A stretch of DNA of 64,000 nt from Natrinema pellirubrum DSM 15624 (lineage in GTDB: Archaea; Halobacteriota; Halobacteria; Halobacteriales; Natrialbaceae). A model generated the notes under the pieces. That model searched no databases, was not told where the DNA came from, and saw nothing but the letters and a program-made list of their open reading frames with translations. Location: contig NC_019962.1 in assembly GCF_000230735.2 (NCBI RefSeq), forward strand, positions 372,001-436,000, written 5' to 3'. Below, piece after piece: positions 1 to 7,961 of the stretch (position 1 is the stretch's first letter; each line of letters opens with the position of its first letter). Made by a program: the position numbers and the translations under genes.

Positions 1-104
1 GCCTCGGCTATTCGCTCGTCGCGGTCGTTCTCTGCCAATGCGACGATCTCGTCGGCCTCCTCTTCCGCCGACTTAATTCGTTCGAGAACCTCTGGCCTCG
101 GCAT
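1..104 (-). CDS. ahaH: A-type ATP synthase subunit H, N-terminal part (gene runs off the left edge)
   Basis: Only the first 34 complete codons are inside the window. The ATG is at 104-102 on the minus strand and the product begins MPRPEVLERIKSAEEEADEI, then continues as a highly charged Ala/Glu/Arg helix. This is the usual opening of the haloarchaeal AhaH peripheral-stalk subunit of the A1Ao ATP synthase, which forms a coiled coil with subunit E. AhaH is normally the first gene of the ATPase operon, so the rest of the operon should lie to the left. The call rests on a short stretch, but the charge pattern and the start fit well. Confidence 0.75.
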   Translation of the reverse strand, partial: MPRPEVLERIKSAEEEADEIVALAENDRDERIAE

Positions 105-261
105 ACTCTAAGCAACCGGACGTTTGCCAGAGCGCGTATATGGTAGTTGCGAAAGTGCCTCAGCGGGAACCGGACCGATCGCGGATAATAGCGGCTTACG
201 TTCCAGCCGCGAGCCCCCGGGAACGGCAGACATATGCCGATCCGACCGAAACTCGATCCTA

Positions 262-885
262 ATGGGACTTCTCGAGAACAAGGCCCGCGCTCGACTGTTC
301 TATAAGTACCTCTCGCGGGTCTACGACCAGGTCAATCCGTTCGTCTGGACCGAAGAGATGCGCACCGAGGCCCTGTCCCTGCTCGAGTTAGAAGCGGACA
401 TGACGGTACTCGACGTCGGCTGTGGCACCGGGTTCGCCACCGAGGGACTGCTCGAACACGTCGACGAGGTCTACGCGCTCGACCAGAGCGAACACCAGCT
501 CGAACAGGCCTACGAGAAGTTCGGCAAGCGCGGGCCGCCGGTTCACTTCCACCGCGGCGATGCCGAACGACTGCCCTTCGCGACGGACACGTTCGACGTC
601 GTCTGGTCGTCGGGCTCGATCGAATACTGGCCGAACCCGATCCTCGCGCTCCGGGAGTTCCGCCGCGTCCTCAAACCCGGCGGGCAGGTGCTGGTCGTCG
701 GCCCGAACTACCCCGACAACGTCGTCAGCCAACTGCTTGCCGACTCGATCATGCTCTTTTACGACGAGTATGAAGCCGACCGGATGTTCAAGGCCGCTGG
801 CTTCGAGGACGTGAAACACGCCTTCATGGGGCCGTCCTACGAGCCCGACGTCGCGATCACGACGATCGGTCGCGCGCCCGAGTAG
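262..885 (+). CDS. Class I SAM-dependent methyltransferase (quinone methyltransferase-like)
   Basis: 207 residues from the ATG at 262. Methyltransferase motif I is visible as VLDVGCGTGF near residue 45, followed by an acidic post-I loop ending in LDQSEHQLEQA, and later by the GG-turn VLKPGGQVLVVGPNYPD. The overall pattern (N-terminal YKYLSRVYDQVNPFVW and a C-terminal DEYEADRMFKAAGF segment) resembles the MPBQ/MSBQ-type quinone methyltransferases, so a role in menaquinone or related lipid methylation is plausible but not proven. Reading upstream to 124 in frame adds low-complexity sequence with no homology-like character, so 262 was chosen. It is divergent from ahaH. Confidence 0.8.
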   Translation: MGLLENKARARLFYKYLSRVYDQVNPFVWTEEMRTEALSLLELEADMTVLDVGCGTGFATEGLLEHVDEVYALDQSEHQLEQAYEKFGKRGPPVHFHRGDAERLPFATDTFDVVWSSGSIEYWPNPILALREFRRVLKPGGQVLVVGPNYPDNVVSQLLADSIMLFYDEYEADRMFKAAGFEDVKHAFMGPSYEPDVAITTIGRAPE

Positions 886-897
886 TCCGATCCCGAT

Positions 898-1392
898 TCA
901 GGTCGCCGTCGTCTCGAGAGTAGCTATCTGCCGTCCGTCGACAGCGAGCGTGACGGTGACGGAATCACCTGTCGCAAACGTTGGACTGTTCGTCGCAGCG
1001 ACCGAAACACCGGCGCGCTCTCCTGCTGTCCACTCGGAATCGCTTCTGGCGTTGAACGGACCATCGGGCGCGCCGTCGAATCCACTTGCACCGACGAACG
1101 GAATCGGCGGTTGTTCGGCAATCGCTGTCCCGTTTACGGCAATCCTTACTGATAGCGTCTCGACGTCGATGACATCCCCCGTGACGTGGGTGATCACGAT
1201 CGTGGAGCGATCGCCGTCAGCCGAAAGTTCGAACGTCGCGGTCGGGCTAGATGACTCGAGCGACCACGTTCCGACACCGACTGCGACGACGGCTGCCAGA
1301 CAGACGGTGAGTACGATCAGCGCGAGTACGCCGATAATCGGGCTCACGGCCCGTGTATCTGCAGTCGCGGCTCGGTTCGTCCTCTCGGTCAC
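898..1392 (-). CDS. Archaeal type IV pilin-like protein
   Basis: 164 residues starting at a GTG (1392). The N terminus has a short charged leader, then RAVSPIIGVLALIVLTVCLA, the class III signal/hydrophobic segment cleaved by the prepilin peptidase PibD and typical of haloarchaeal pilins. The rest is a beta-rich Ser/Thr/Asp domain with no cysteine. A TATA-like TTTTATACC lies about 28 bases upstream on the minus strand, which supports a leaderless transcript and the GTG start. It could be a minor pilin, adhesin or pseudopilin; nothing here identifies its filament. It stands alone and converges with the methyltransferase gene. Confidence 0.82.
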   Translation of the reverse strand: MTERTNRAATADTRAVSPIIGVLALIVLTVCLAAVVAVGVGTWSLESSSPTATFELSADGDRSTIVITHVTGDVIDVETLSVRIAVNGTAIAEQPPIPFVGASGFDGAPDGPFNARSDSEWTAGERAGVSVAATNSPTFATGDSVTVTLAVDGRQIATLETTAT

Positions 1393-1415
1393 ACCACCTC
1401 TTGGCCACGCCTTGT

Positions 1416-1426
1416 GGTATAAAAGA
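1416..1426 (-). promoter_or_regulatory. TATA box of the pilin-like gene
   Basis: On the minus strand this reads TCTTTTATACC. It is centred about 28 bases before the GTG at 1392, the normal spacing for a haloarchaeal leaderless transcript. It decides the start codon of that gene. Confidence 0.6.
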
Positions 1427-1505
1427 TCGGTCTCACAGTGGTACTCGTTCGATCAAACGGCAAGCGAGAGCGGGAAGTTTCGAGCCCCGAATTCGAACTT
1501 CGTGG

Positions 1506-2735
1506 TTAGGAACTCGAGAGTGTGACGGGGACGCTCGTTCCGTCCGCTGTTTTTACTTGCAGTTCGTACTCACCCTTGGGTGGTACGTACCAGAGACTGC
1601 CGTCGTCACCGGTCGTTCCAACTGCGAATCCGTCGACGGTGATCGGTACAGAGATGGGATCGCCCGTTTCCGAATCGTTCACTGATACGGTCGCTGGCCC
1701 GTCCGCTTTCGTTTCCATGACGGATATTTCTACCCCTTCCTTAACTGAAGTTTTTCTATTTTCGAATGGCAACGAAGTCCGGTCTATAACCTGGACTTCT
1801 CGGTAAATCTCACCCGTTCCTCCGTCGAGATACGCCTCGAGATGTCCGTGTTCGTGGTTATTGTCGATCTTGTACAACTGTACCGTAGTATATTCGTTGA
1901 ACGACGGAGACTGGACCGTTTCGTACGCCCAAGGGTACAGTTCGCGGGCATGGTCGTATGCATCCAGGATGTCCTCGAACTGAGTCGACTGTGACGCGTT
2001 CCGGTTATCGAAGCGAGTCGCTTCGCGGACGTAACTCTCTCCGAGTAGGGAGAGTACGTACCCGTTCCGTGACGTCTCGATTGCGATTACGTTGCCGTCG
2101 ACCGAGCCGCCGTACCTGTATGCCGAGTCGAGTTGTGCCCGAATTTCCGTTCGGTGCATCTCGAGTTTGTCCCGCTCGTCGTCGACCAAGAGTGAGAAAT
2201 TCTGAACCCGATCCGATCGCTCATCGAGTTCGGCGAACGACTCGGAGAGGACTGTTGCTTCCCGATGATTCCGAACCAAGACCTGCAGTAACTGTTCGTC
2301 CGACAGTTCGTCGTTAGCGTGGGAACGGACGGCGCGTCGTTCCCGTTCTTCGAGCCCGTCCGATTGCTCTTTCAACCGCTCGTAGCCGTTTTGGAGCAGC
2401 TCTCGCCGTTCGTCCGCGGTTGCATCGTCGAACTCCTTATCGACGGTCGTGTACTGGGCGTGATCGACTCGAATTTTGTCGTCCGCACTCGCGAGCGCTG
2501 CGCCGAGGTCGGAGCCGTATTCGGCGTACCTCATTCTGGATGTTTCATCGAGTGAGAGGCGGTTCGTCGTGTTCTCGATTGTCTGTGGAGACGGGCTGTT
2601 AGCCGCACGTAGGTTCTCTTGATGGAGCGTCTCGAGAGGGTCGTTCGCTCCGGTTACGGGGTCTGCAACCACTGGAATCGCTGTCAGCGATAGAACTAGA
2701 GCGGCTGCGAGGAGGGGCGGAATCGCGCGGTTCAT
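1506..2735 (-). CDS. Secreted conserved haloarchaeal protein, unknown function
   Basis: 409 residues beginning MNRAIPPLLAAALVLSLTAI, a clear Sec-type signal peptide, so the protein is exported. Residues about 60-230 are helical and strongly charged, with many ERR/DER/ELDER segments suggesting coiled coils. The C-terminal 100 residues look like a beta-sandwich of the carboxypeptidase-regulatory or PEGA type, ending in a glycine-rich strand with FAVGTTGDDGSLWYVPPKG. No catalytic motif is recognised. It is divergent from the membrane-anchored winged-helix gene at 2926, and similar secreted proteins often adjoin such genes in haloarchaea (recollection). A joint envelope-sensing role is speculation. 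Confidence 0.75.
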   Translation of the reverse strand: MNRAIPPLLAAALVLSLTAIPVVADPVTGANDPLETLHQENLRAANSPSPQTIENTTNRLSLDETSRMRYAEYGSDLGAALASADDKIRVDHAQYTTVDKEFDDATADERRELLQNGYERLKEQSDGLEERERRAVRSHANDELSDEQLLQVLVRNHREATVLSESFAELDERSDRVQNFSLLVDDERDKLEMHRTEIRAQLDSAYRYGGSVDGNVIAIETSRNGYVLSLLGESYVREATRFDNRNASQSTQFEDILDAYDHARELYPWAYETVQSPSFNEYTTVQLYKIDNNHEHGHLEAYLDGGTGEIYREVQVIDRTSLPFENRKTSVKEGVEISVMETKADGPATVSVNDSETGDPISVPITVDGFAVGTTGDDGSLWYVPPKGEYELQVKTADGTSVPVTLSSS

Positions 2736-2925
2736 CGAACGACCGTATGTTCTCCTGATACAAAAACTGGTCGCACTTCAATTCACTCGAATACCTGGAT
2801 TAAATTCGTGCTACTGATGTTTTACCGCCTCTACCAGAAGTGTTCTCTGGCCCGGAAACGCTTTAGGACCGGTAGTGACGTTTTATTTTCGATGGAAAGG
2901 GTTTTTTCCCCCGGGCGACCACCCG

Positions 2926-4281
2926 ATGGTACGCATGCGGGTATCCACCGCCGTCACAGTCGCCCTCACAATCCTCCTCATCACGACTCTTCTGGGGGCG
3001 GTGGCCGTGAAACCGGCTATGTCCGCTTCGACACCGGCATCGGAGCGGGCCGATACGATCGGTGATCGGTCCCCAACGACGATAGAACGGTCGCCAACTG
3101 ACTATCGCTTGGCCGACTCCCGATTCCGAACGGCTGGTTCACCACCGTCGGCCATCACTGCCCAATCGACAGAGCCGCTCGAGCGACCCGCTACTCGGCA
3201 GGTATTTCGACTTACCGTTCGCGACAACGGCGATGTCAGGTGGACGATCGAGAGTCGCTTTCTCATAACGAACGAGAGCGAAGAGACGGTGTTCCGGGAA
3301 TACGCCGCGGAAGTCACGAATAACCAGCGTAACGTCGGCTACGATCTCGACGTGTTCGAAGACTTCCGTCGAACTGCTGAACAGGAGACCGGACGTGAGA
3401 TGTCGATCGAGGACCCCGGGTGGGACGACCCGACAGTCGTCGAGTCGCCGAACGACACTGTCGTTCGTAACAACACGACGACAGACGACGTTCAGGTCGG
3501 CGTCATCTCCTACTCGTTCACCTGGACGAACTTTGCTACTGTCGACGGGGATCGTGTTAATTTCGGCGACGCGTTCCGAACGGAGAACGGTGTCTGGTTT
3601 CAACTGTACGACGGACAGCGCCTCGTTGTCGAAACACCCCAACAGTACGCTCTCGAGACGCCAACACAACTTTCTTGGGACGGTCCCTACGAGTTCGACG
3701 CTACCGAACTCGAGATCGTTTTTATCCGAACCAGTGATTCGGTGATACCGATGTGGGGGTGGCTTCTGGGCGGTCTCCTCTTCGTCGTCGGGTTCATGAG
3801 TGTGGGGTACCTCGTGGTACGACGGGACGGCCGGACCAGCCCGTCAATTCCGACCGATAGACTACCCTCGATCGAAGCGATCGGGATCGCCACCAGTACT
3901 GCCAGCGACGGGGACGGTACTGAGGCGGCCGAGTCCGATGGCCCGGATTCGCCAGGGAGGAAACCGACTGGCCCGACCTCTTCGACCGGTGCCGCAATCG
4001 ACGACGATCGCAACACTGGAACCAGCCTCGAGTTCGAGGAACCGGTCGGGGACGCAGTCGATCCGGAACTGCTGAGCGACGAGGAGCGCGTCCTTCGGAT
4101 GCTCAAGCAAAACGGCGGCCGGATGAAACAGGCCTCGATCGTCTCGGAGACCGGCTGGTCCAACGCCAAGGTGTCGCAACTGCTCTCGCAGATGGACGAC
4201 GACGACGAGATCGAGAAACTCCGGATCGGCCGGGAGAACCTCATCACGCTGCCGGGCGTCGATCCGACCGAAGTCGACTGA
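2926..4281 (+). CDS. Membrane-anchored protein with C-terminal winged helix-turn-helix domain
   Basis: 451 residues from the ATG at 2926 (an ATG at 2935 is also possible). Order of parts: signal-like segment VTVALTILLITTLLGAVAV; a large extracellular beta-rich domain (about residues 70-280); a single membrane helix MWGWLLGGLLFVVGFMSVGY; an acidic Ser/Thr/Pro-rich linker; and a C-terminal wHTH, LSDEERVLRMLKQNGGRMKQ through the recognition helix SNAKVSQLLSQM. This is an established haloarchaeal architecture (outside sensor plus inside DNA-binding domain). DNA binding from the membrane is inferred. The preceding reading frame from 2875 adds an unlikely N terminus. Its neighbour on the other strand is the secreted protein at 1506. 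Confidence 0.82.
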   Translation: MVRMRVSTAVTVALTILLITTLLGAVAVKPAMSASTPASERADTIGDRSPTTIERSPTDYRLADSRFRTAGSPPSAITAQSTEPLERPATRQVFRLTVRDNGDVRWTIESRFLITNESEETVFREYAAEVTNNQRNVGYDLDVFEDFRRTAEQETGREMSIEDPGWDDPTVVESPNDTVVRNNTTTDDVQVGVISYSFTWTNFATVDGDRVNFGDAFRTENGVWFQLYDGQRLVVETPQQYALETPTQLSWDGPYEFDATELEIVFIRTSDSVIPMWGWLLGGLLFVVGFMSVGYLVVRRDGRTSPSIPTDRLPSIEAIGIATSTASDGDGTEAAESDGPDSPGRKPTGPTSSTGAAIDDDRNTGTSLEFEEPVGDAVDPELLSDEERVLRMLKQNGGRMKQASIVSETGWSNAKVSQLLSQMDDDDEIEKLRIGRENLITLPGVDPTEVD

Positions 4282-4310
4282 TCGTTCGACCCGGAGTAGC
4301 CGATCCGCGA

Positions 4311-5033
4311 CTACCGTACGGCTACCGAGTAGTTCTCGCCTGATTCCGAATCGCCGTCGGTCGAACTCGAGCCATCAGTGCCCGTCTCCGGATTGAACTG
4401 AACGTCCTTGCCGACGGCGTCGTAGATGTCGTCCCAGTCCTTGTCCTCGTCCATCAGGAAGACTTCGACGGTTAGTGACCCCGAGTCGAACTCCTCGAGC
4501 CCGGCCGGGCGAACCTCGATGTGGAACGTGCCGTTTTCTTCCATCCGAACCTCGTCCGTCCGCTCGACGAGTTTCTGTTCGTCCTCGTTGATCTTGACGA
4601 AGAAGTACGGCTCGCCCTCCACGTCACCGTGTTCCGGCGGATCGACGTTCTCCATGCTGGTGTTGGCGACGACCTCGAGGTTGAAGTTCGAGTAGCCGTC
4701 CCCGTTCTCCGCCGGCTCTTTGTCGACGAACTCGACGCTCTCGATTCGGTCCTCGCGCTTGTCCTCGAGGGGCCGGTTTGGTTCTTCCGGCGGGGACCAC
4801 TCTGCGGTGGTGTCTGCGTCCCCGGTATCGTCTCCGCTGTCCGGTTCCGTTTTGTTCTCGCTTCCGCTCGACTCGACGTCATCGCCGGGGGACTCGGATT
4901 CATCGTCTGCTATGCCGTTCGTGTCCGTCTCGGTGTCGTTCGACGGTTCCGCTTGCGATCCCCCGAGGGCGCTGCATCCCGAGAGGGCCACGAGCAGCGC
5001 AACCGCGACGACGGCGACGTTTCGAAGTTCCAT
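4311..5033 (-). CDS. Lipoprotein, function unknown
   Basis: 240 residues from the ATG at 5033. The N terminus MELRNVAVVAVALLVALSGC has a hydrophobic signal and an LSGC lipobox, so the mature protein should be lipid-anchored at the cysteine. About 75 residues of Asp/Glu/Ser/Thr-rich linker follow, then a compact beta-rich domain (about 115-220) containing SNFNLEVVANTSMENV. The tail is again Ser/Asp-rich. The longer frame up to 5207 lacks a plausible signal peptide. It converges with the winged-helix gene, 29 bp apart. No substrate or partner can be named. Confidence 0.8.
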   Translation of the reverse strand: MELRNVAVVAVALLVALSGCSALGGSQAEPSNDTETDTNGIADDESESPGDDVESSGSENKTEPDSGDDTGDADTTAEWSPPEEPNRPLEDKREDRIESVEFVDKEPAENGDGYSNFNLEVVANTSMENVDPPEHGDVEGEPYFFVKINEDEQKLVERTDEVRMEENGTFHIEVRPAGLEEFDSGSLTVEVFLMDEDKDWDDIYDAVGKDVQFNPETGTDGSSSTDGDSESGENYSVAVR

Positions 5034-5280
5034 CGTGGCTCCCGCTTCCGACGGGGAGACCATTATTACAGCCCTGATAAGCGTCGGTGACTCATTCGAC
5101 GACCGACGCGTCAGTACGGTCCCGAGTCGGCGGTCCCGTGGTGTTGAACGATGCGAAACGATCCTTATCCCATGCAAAAACCTGCAGCAAGACGGCTGCT
5201 CGCTCACGGCTCACTTCGTTCCCCGTTCGCATTCGCGGTTCTCACTCGCTTCGCTCGTTCCGAACCGCGCAACGCTCGCG
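5034..5280. other. Intergenic region with decayed A/T-tract element
   Basis: No gene is supported here. The left end must hold the promoter of the minus-strand lipoprotein. Around 5176-5190 there is a degraded copy (AAAAACCTGCAGCAA) of the A-tract/CTGCACC/A-tract motif that recurs in the tandem units just to the right and at three other places in the window. It is followed by GC-rich short inverted repeats around 5200-5280. Confidence 0.45.
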
Positions 5281-5580
5281 GTACTTACGCAAGCGGCGTC
5301 CGCTCGACGACCTGTCCGTCGTAGGTCGGATATTGCTCGACGATCTGCGCGCACCTTTTTCTCGTCGGGTTCGCGATGCTCACCACTCCTCGAAAAATCT
5401 GCACCAAAAAGACCGCGAACGAAGCGAGCGGTCCTTACGCTAGTGGCGTCCGTTCGACGACCTGTCCATCGTAGGTCGGATACTGCTCAACGATCTGCGC
5501 GCACCTTTTTCTCGTCGGGTTCGCGATGCTCCCCACTCCTCGAAAAATCTGCACCAAAAAGACCGCGAACGAAGCGAGCG
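5281..5580 (-). repeat. Two 150-bp tandem units, each carrying a ghost copy of the 3' end of the radical SAM gene
   Basis: Units 5281-5430 and 5431-5580 match each other and continue, at the same 150-bp spacing, into the true gene end at 5581-5644. On the minus strand each unit holds codons for IVEQYPTYDGQVVERTPLA and TAA (5285-5344 and 5435-5494), identical in protein sequence to the live tail at 5585-5644. A 90-bp spacer follows, containing the two-T-tract motif and a GC-rich hairpin. The two spacers differ at one base, whereas the tails differ at six codons, always at the third position. There is no start codon for the ghost tails. They are recombination relics or attachment-site-like remnants rather than genes. 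Confidence 0.9.
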
Positions 5581-5584
5581 GTCC

Positions 5585-6580
5585 TTACGCGAGTGGCGTC
5601 CGTTCGACGACCTGTCCGTCGTAGGTCGGATACTGCTCAACGATTTCGCCGTCCTCGAGGTCACCCTCCTCGATCATCTCCTCGAGAAGCCACCAGGCGA
5701 CCTCGACGTGGTCGCTCTTGACGGTGTAGAACTCCTCCGGGACCCCCAGTGCCTCGAAGCGGTCGGGGTCGGCGTACGTCTTGCCGTAGACGAGGGTGCC
5801 GTCGTCGGTGACGTCGTCGAACTCGCGGCGGATGTTGCGGGCCATGCGTTTCAGGCGGCGGCGGTGTTGGGCGGCGTCTTTGAACACGGAGGTACAGAAG
5901 TAGACCTTCTCGTGGTTGCCCATCACGTCGAGGATCTCCTCGCGGTCGCCGTCGACGGCGCTCATGTGGTCTTCCTTGAGTTCGTACCCCTGTTCCTGCA
6001 TCCGACGGTAGTTCCCGTCGCTCATCTCGAACTCGTTGACGTTACAGAACTCGGCCGCGCCCTCGTCGATGAGTTCGAGGAACTCCTCCTCGGGGCGGAT
6101 ACCGGGGATTTCGAACGCGGGGGTCAGCCCCTCTTCACGGGCGATGTAGAGGATCTCCTCCCATTCGGTGCCGTGGAGGTCGCCCCACTGTTCGTAGGGT
6201 GGGTGGAACCGGATCTCGTCGAGTCCGGCCTCCGAGAGACGGCGCATGTTCTCGCGGCCGCCGGTGATGCCGGTGTAGAGGTGAGTGTGGTGGTCCTCGC
6301 CGAACTCGTCTTTCAGCAGTTCGAGATAGTGGCAGGTCCGGCCCAAGGCCTCTTGCGGTTCGCCGCCGGTGATCGAGGTGCCCAGCGCATCCATGCGGTG
6401 GGCCTCGGTCAGGACGTCCTCGTCGCTTTCGACGAGTCGCTCGTTGGCGTAGACGTCGGTGACGTTTTTCCGATTTTCGCCGAGCGGGCAGTAAAAGCAG
6501 TCGCGCTGGTCGCAGTAACCGTAGACGAACAGCACCATCTTGCCGCCTTTCGCGCACTGCTCACAGCCCTTCGAGATCAT
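5585..6580 (-). CDS. Radical SAM protein (COG2108-like)
   Basis: 331 residues from the ATG at 6580. The N terminus has CEQC, then the radical SAM cluster motif YGYCDQRDCFYCPLGENRK. Its spacing is C-x4-C-x2-C, one residue longer than the common CX3CX2C. A GGEP motif (SITGGEPQ) for SAM binding follows, then FHPPYEQWGDLH. This fits the archaeal family distantly related to pyruvate formate-lyase activating enzymes (COG2108, function unassigned). The longer frame to 6739 adds residues with no family character. The last 19 codons are present twice more downstream (see the repeat at 5281). It is divergent from the kinase at 6695. Confidence 0.85.
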   Translation of the reverse strand: MISKGCEQCAKGGKMVLFVYGYCDQRDCFYCPLGENRKNVTDVYANERLVESDEDVLTEAHRMDALGTSITGGEPQEALGRTCHYLELLKDEFGEDHHTHLYTGITGGRENMRRLSEAGLDEIRFHPPYEQWGDLHGTEWEEILYIAREEGLTPAFEIPGIRPEEEFLELIDEGAAEFCNVNEFEMSDGNYRRMQEQGYELKEDHMSAVDGDREEILDVMGNHEKVYFCTSVFKDAAQHRRRLKRMARNIRREFDDVTDDGTLVYGKTYADPDRFEALGVPEEFYTVKSDHVEVAWWLLEEMIEEGDLEDGEIVEQYPTYDGQVVERTPLA

Positions 6581-6694
6581 TCGAGGGTACGTACCCCCCC
6601 GAGCCTCAAAAGCCGTGCGAAACTGCCGGCCCATGTGTCGTGGCACCACACAACCCCATATTATTATGCGATGAGATTGTACGTAACGTAACCA

Positions 6695-7960
6695 ATGTCT
6701 CCGGGGATCCGTGTTCTCTCTGTCGATGACGACCTCCAACTGCGCGAGCTGACCGCCACCGTTCTCGAGCGACGGAACGACGAGATCGACGTGACGACCG
6801 CGGCGAACGGTCGCGACGCGCTGGCGGTCTTCGACGGTGCGAGCGACGGGGCCGGCCGACCGATCGACTGCGTCGTCAGTGACTACGAGCTGCCGGAGAT
6901 GGATGGCCTCGAGCTGTTCGTGGCGATACGGGAGCGCGATCCGTCAGTCCCGTTCGTTCTCTTTACCGGCACAGCCCCCGACGAGATCGCGAGCGAGGCG
7001 ATCTCGGCCGGCGTTACCGACTACCTCCGGAAGGGGTCGGGAACCGCCCAGTACACCGTGCTTGCAAACCGGATCGAGAACGCCGTCGCGAAACGCCGCG
7101 CCGAACGGGCCCGCCGCGAGAGCGAACGGCAACTCGAGCGATACCGGGCCCTCGTCGAGAACGTTCGAATCCTCGAACTCGTGCCGACCGCGCTGTTTAC
7201 CCTCGACACTGACGCCGTCATCAACTGGTGTAACGACGAGTTCGCCGACCCTTTCGTCGAGGGACGGACGGAACTGATCGGAACGCCGTTCCCGGATCTC
7301 ATCGATCGCGGCTACTACGACGAGCAGGTAACGACTAAGTACATCGAGGAAGTCCGTGGCCTGCTCTCCTCGACGACCGACCGGGAGCGGGCGAAGTATC
7401 AGGTTCGGTTTCAGTCACCGGACGGTGAGGAACGAATCCACGACGTCCACACCAGACTCCTGCCGCTCGAGAACGGGGAGTTCACCGGAACGGTACACGC
7501 GATTCGGGACGTCACGCGCCGACGACGCTACCGACGCGAACTCGAGCGCCAGAACGAGCGGTTGTCGGAGTTCGCGAGCCTCGTGAGTCACGACCTGCGG
7601 AACCCGCTGAACGTCGCGCAGGGGCACCTCGATTTCATCGCGGACGGGGCCGACGACCGCCACGTCGAGAAACTACAGCGGTCGCTCGTCCGGATCGAGG
7701 AACTCATCGACGGGCTCCTCCAGCTGGCCCGACAGGGAAAAGCGATCGGCGACGAGGAGCGGTTTTCGCTCGCTGACACGGCCCAAGCAGCCTGGGCGAC
7801 CGTCGACACCGGTGATGCCCGCCTCGAGATCGAAACCGATCCGATGCTGTACGGCGATGAAGACCGTGTTCGATCGCTGCTCGAGAACCTCTTTCGAAAC
7901 GCCGTCGAACATGGTTCGACAACCCCTGCTTCCCACGCTCAGCAGGACGCCGTCGAGCAT
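6695..7960 (+). pseudogene. Receiver-PAS sensor histidine kinase, 5' part, split by an IS630 element
   Basis: 422 codons of the original gene. Order of parts: receiver domain with acidic pair VDDD near residue 10, phospho-acceptor region VVSDYELPEMDG and LFTGT; PAS domain (about 155-280); HisKA with phospho-acceptor VSHDLRNPLNVAQGHLDF; start of HATPase with N-box LLENLFRNAVEHG. The frame is then cut by the insertion. Translation would run 14 codons into the element and stop at 8003-8005, overlapping the transposase GTG by one base (TAGTG). Without the rest of the ATPase domain (9124-9492), autophosphorylation should be lost. A TATA-like ATATTATTATG lies about 35-40 bases upstream. Confidence 0.9.
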
Positions 7961-7961
7961 A

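Noticed and set aside
5281-5580. CRISPR-like array
   Set aside because: The units are 150 bp, there are only two plus the gene end, and the repeats contain coding tails; there are no short repeats with unique spacers.
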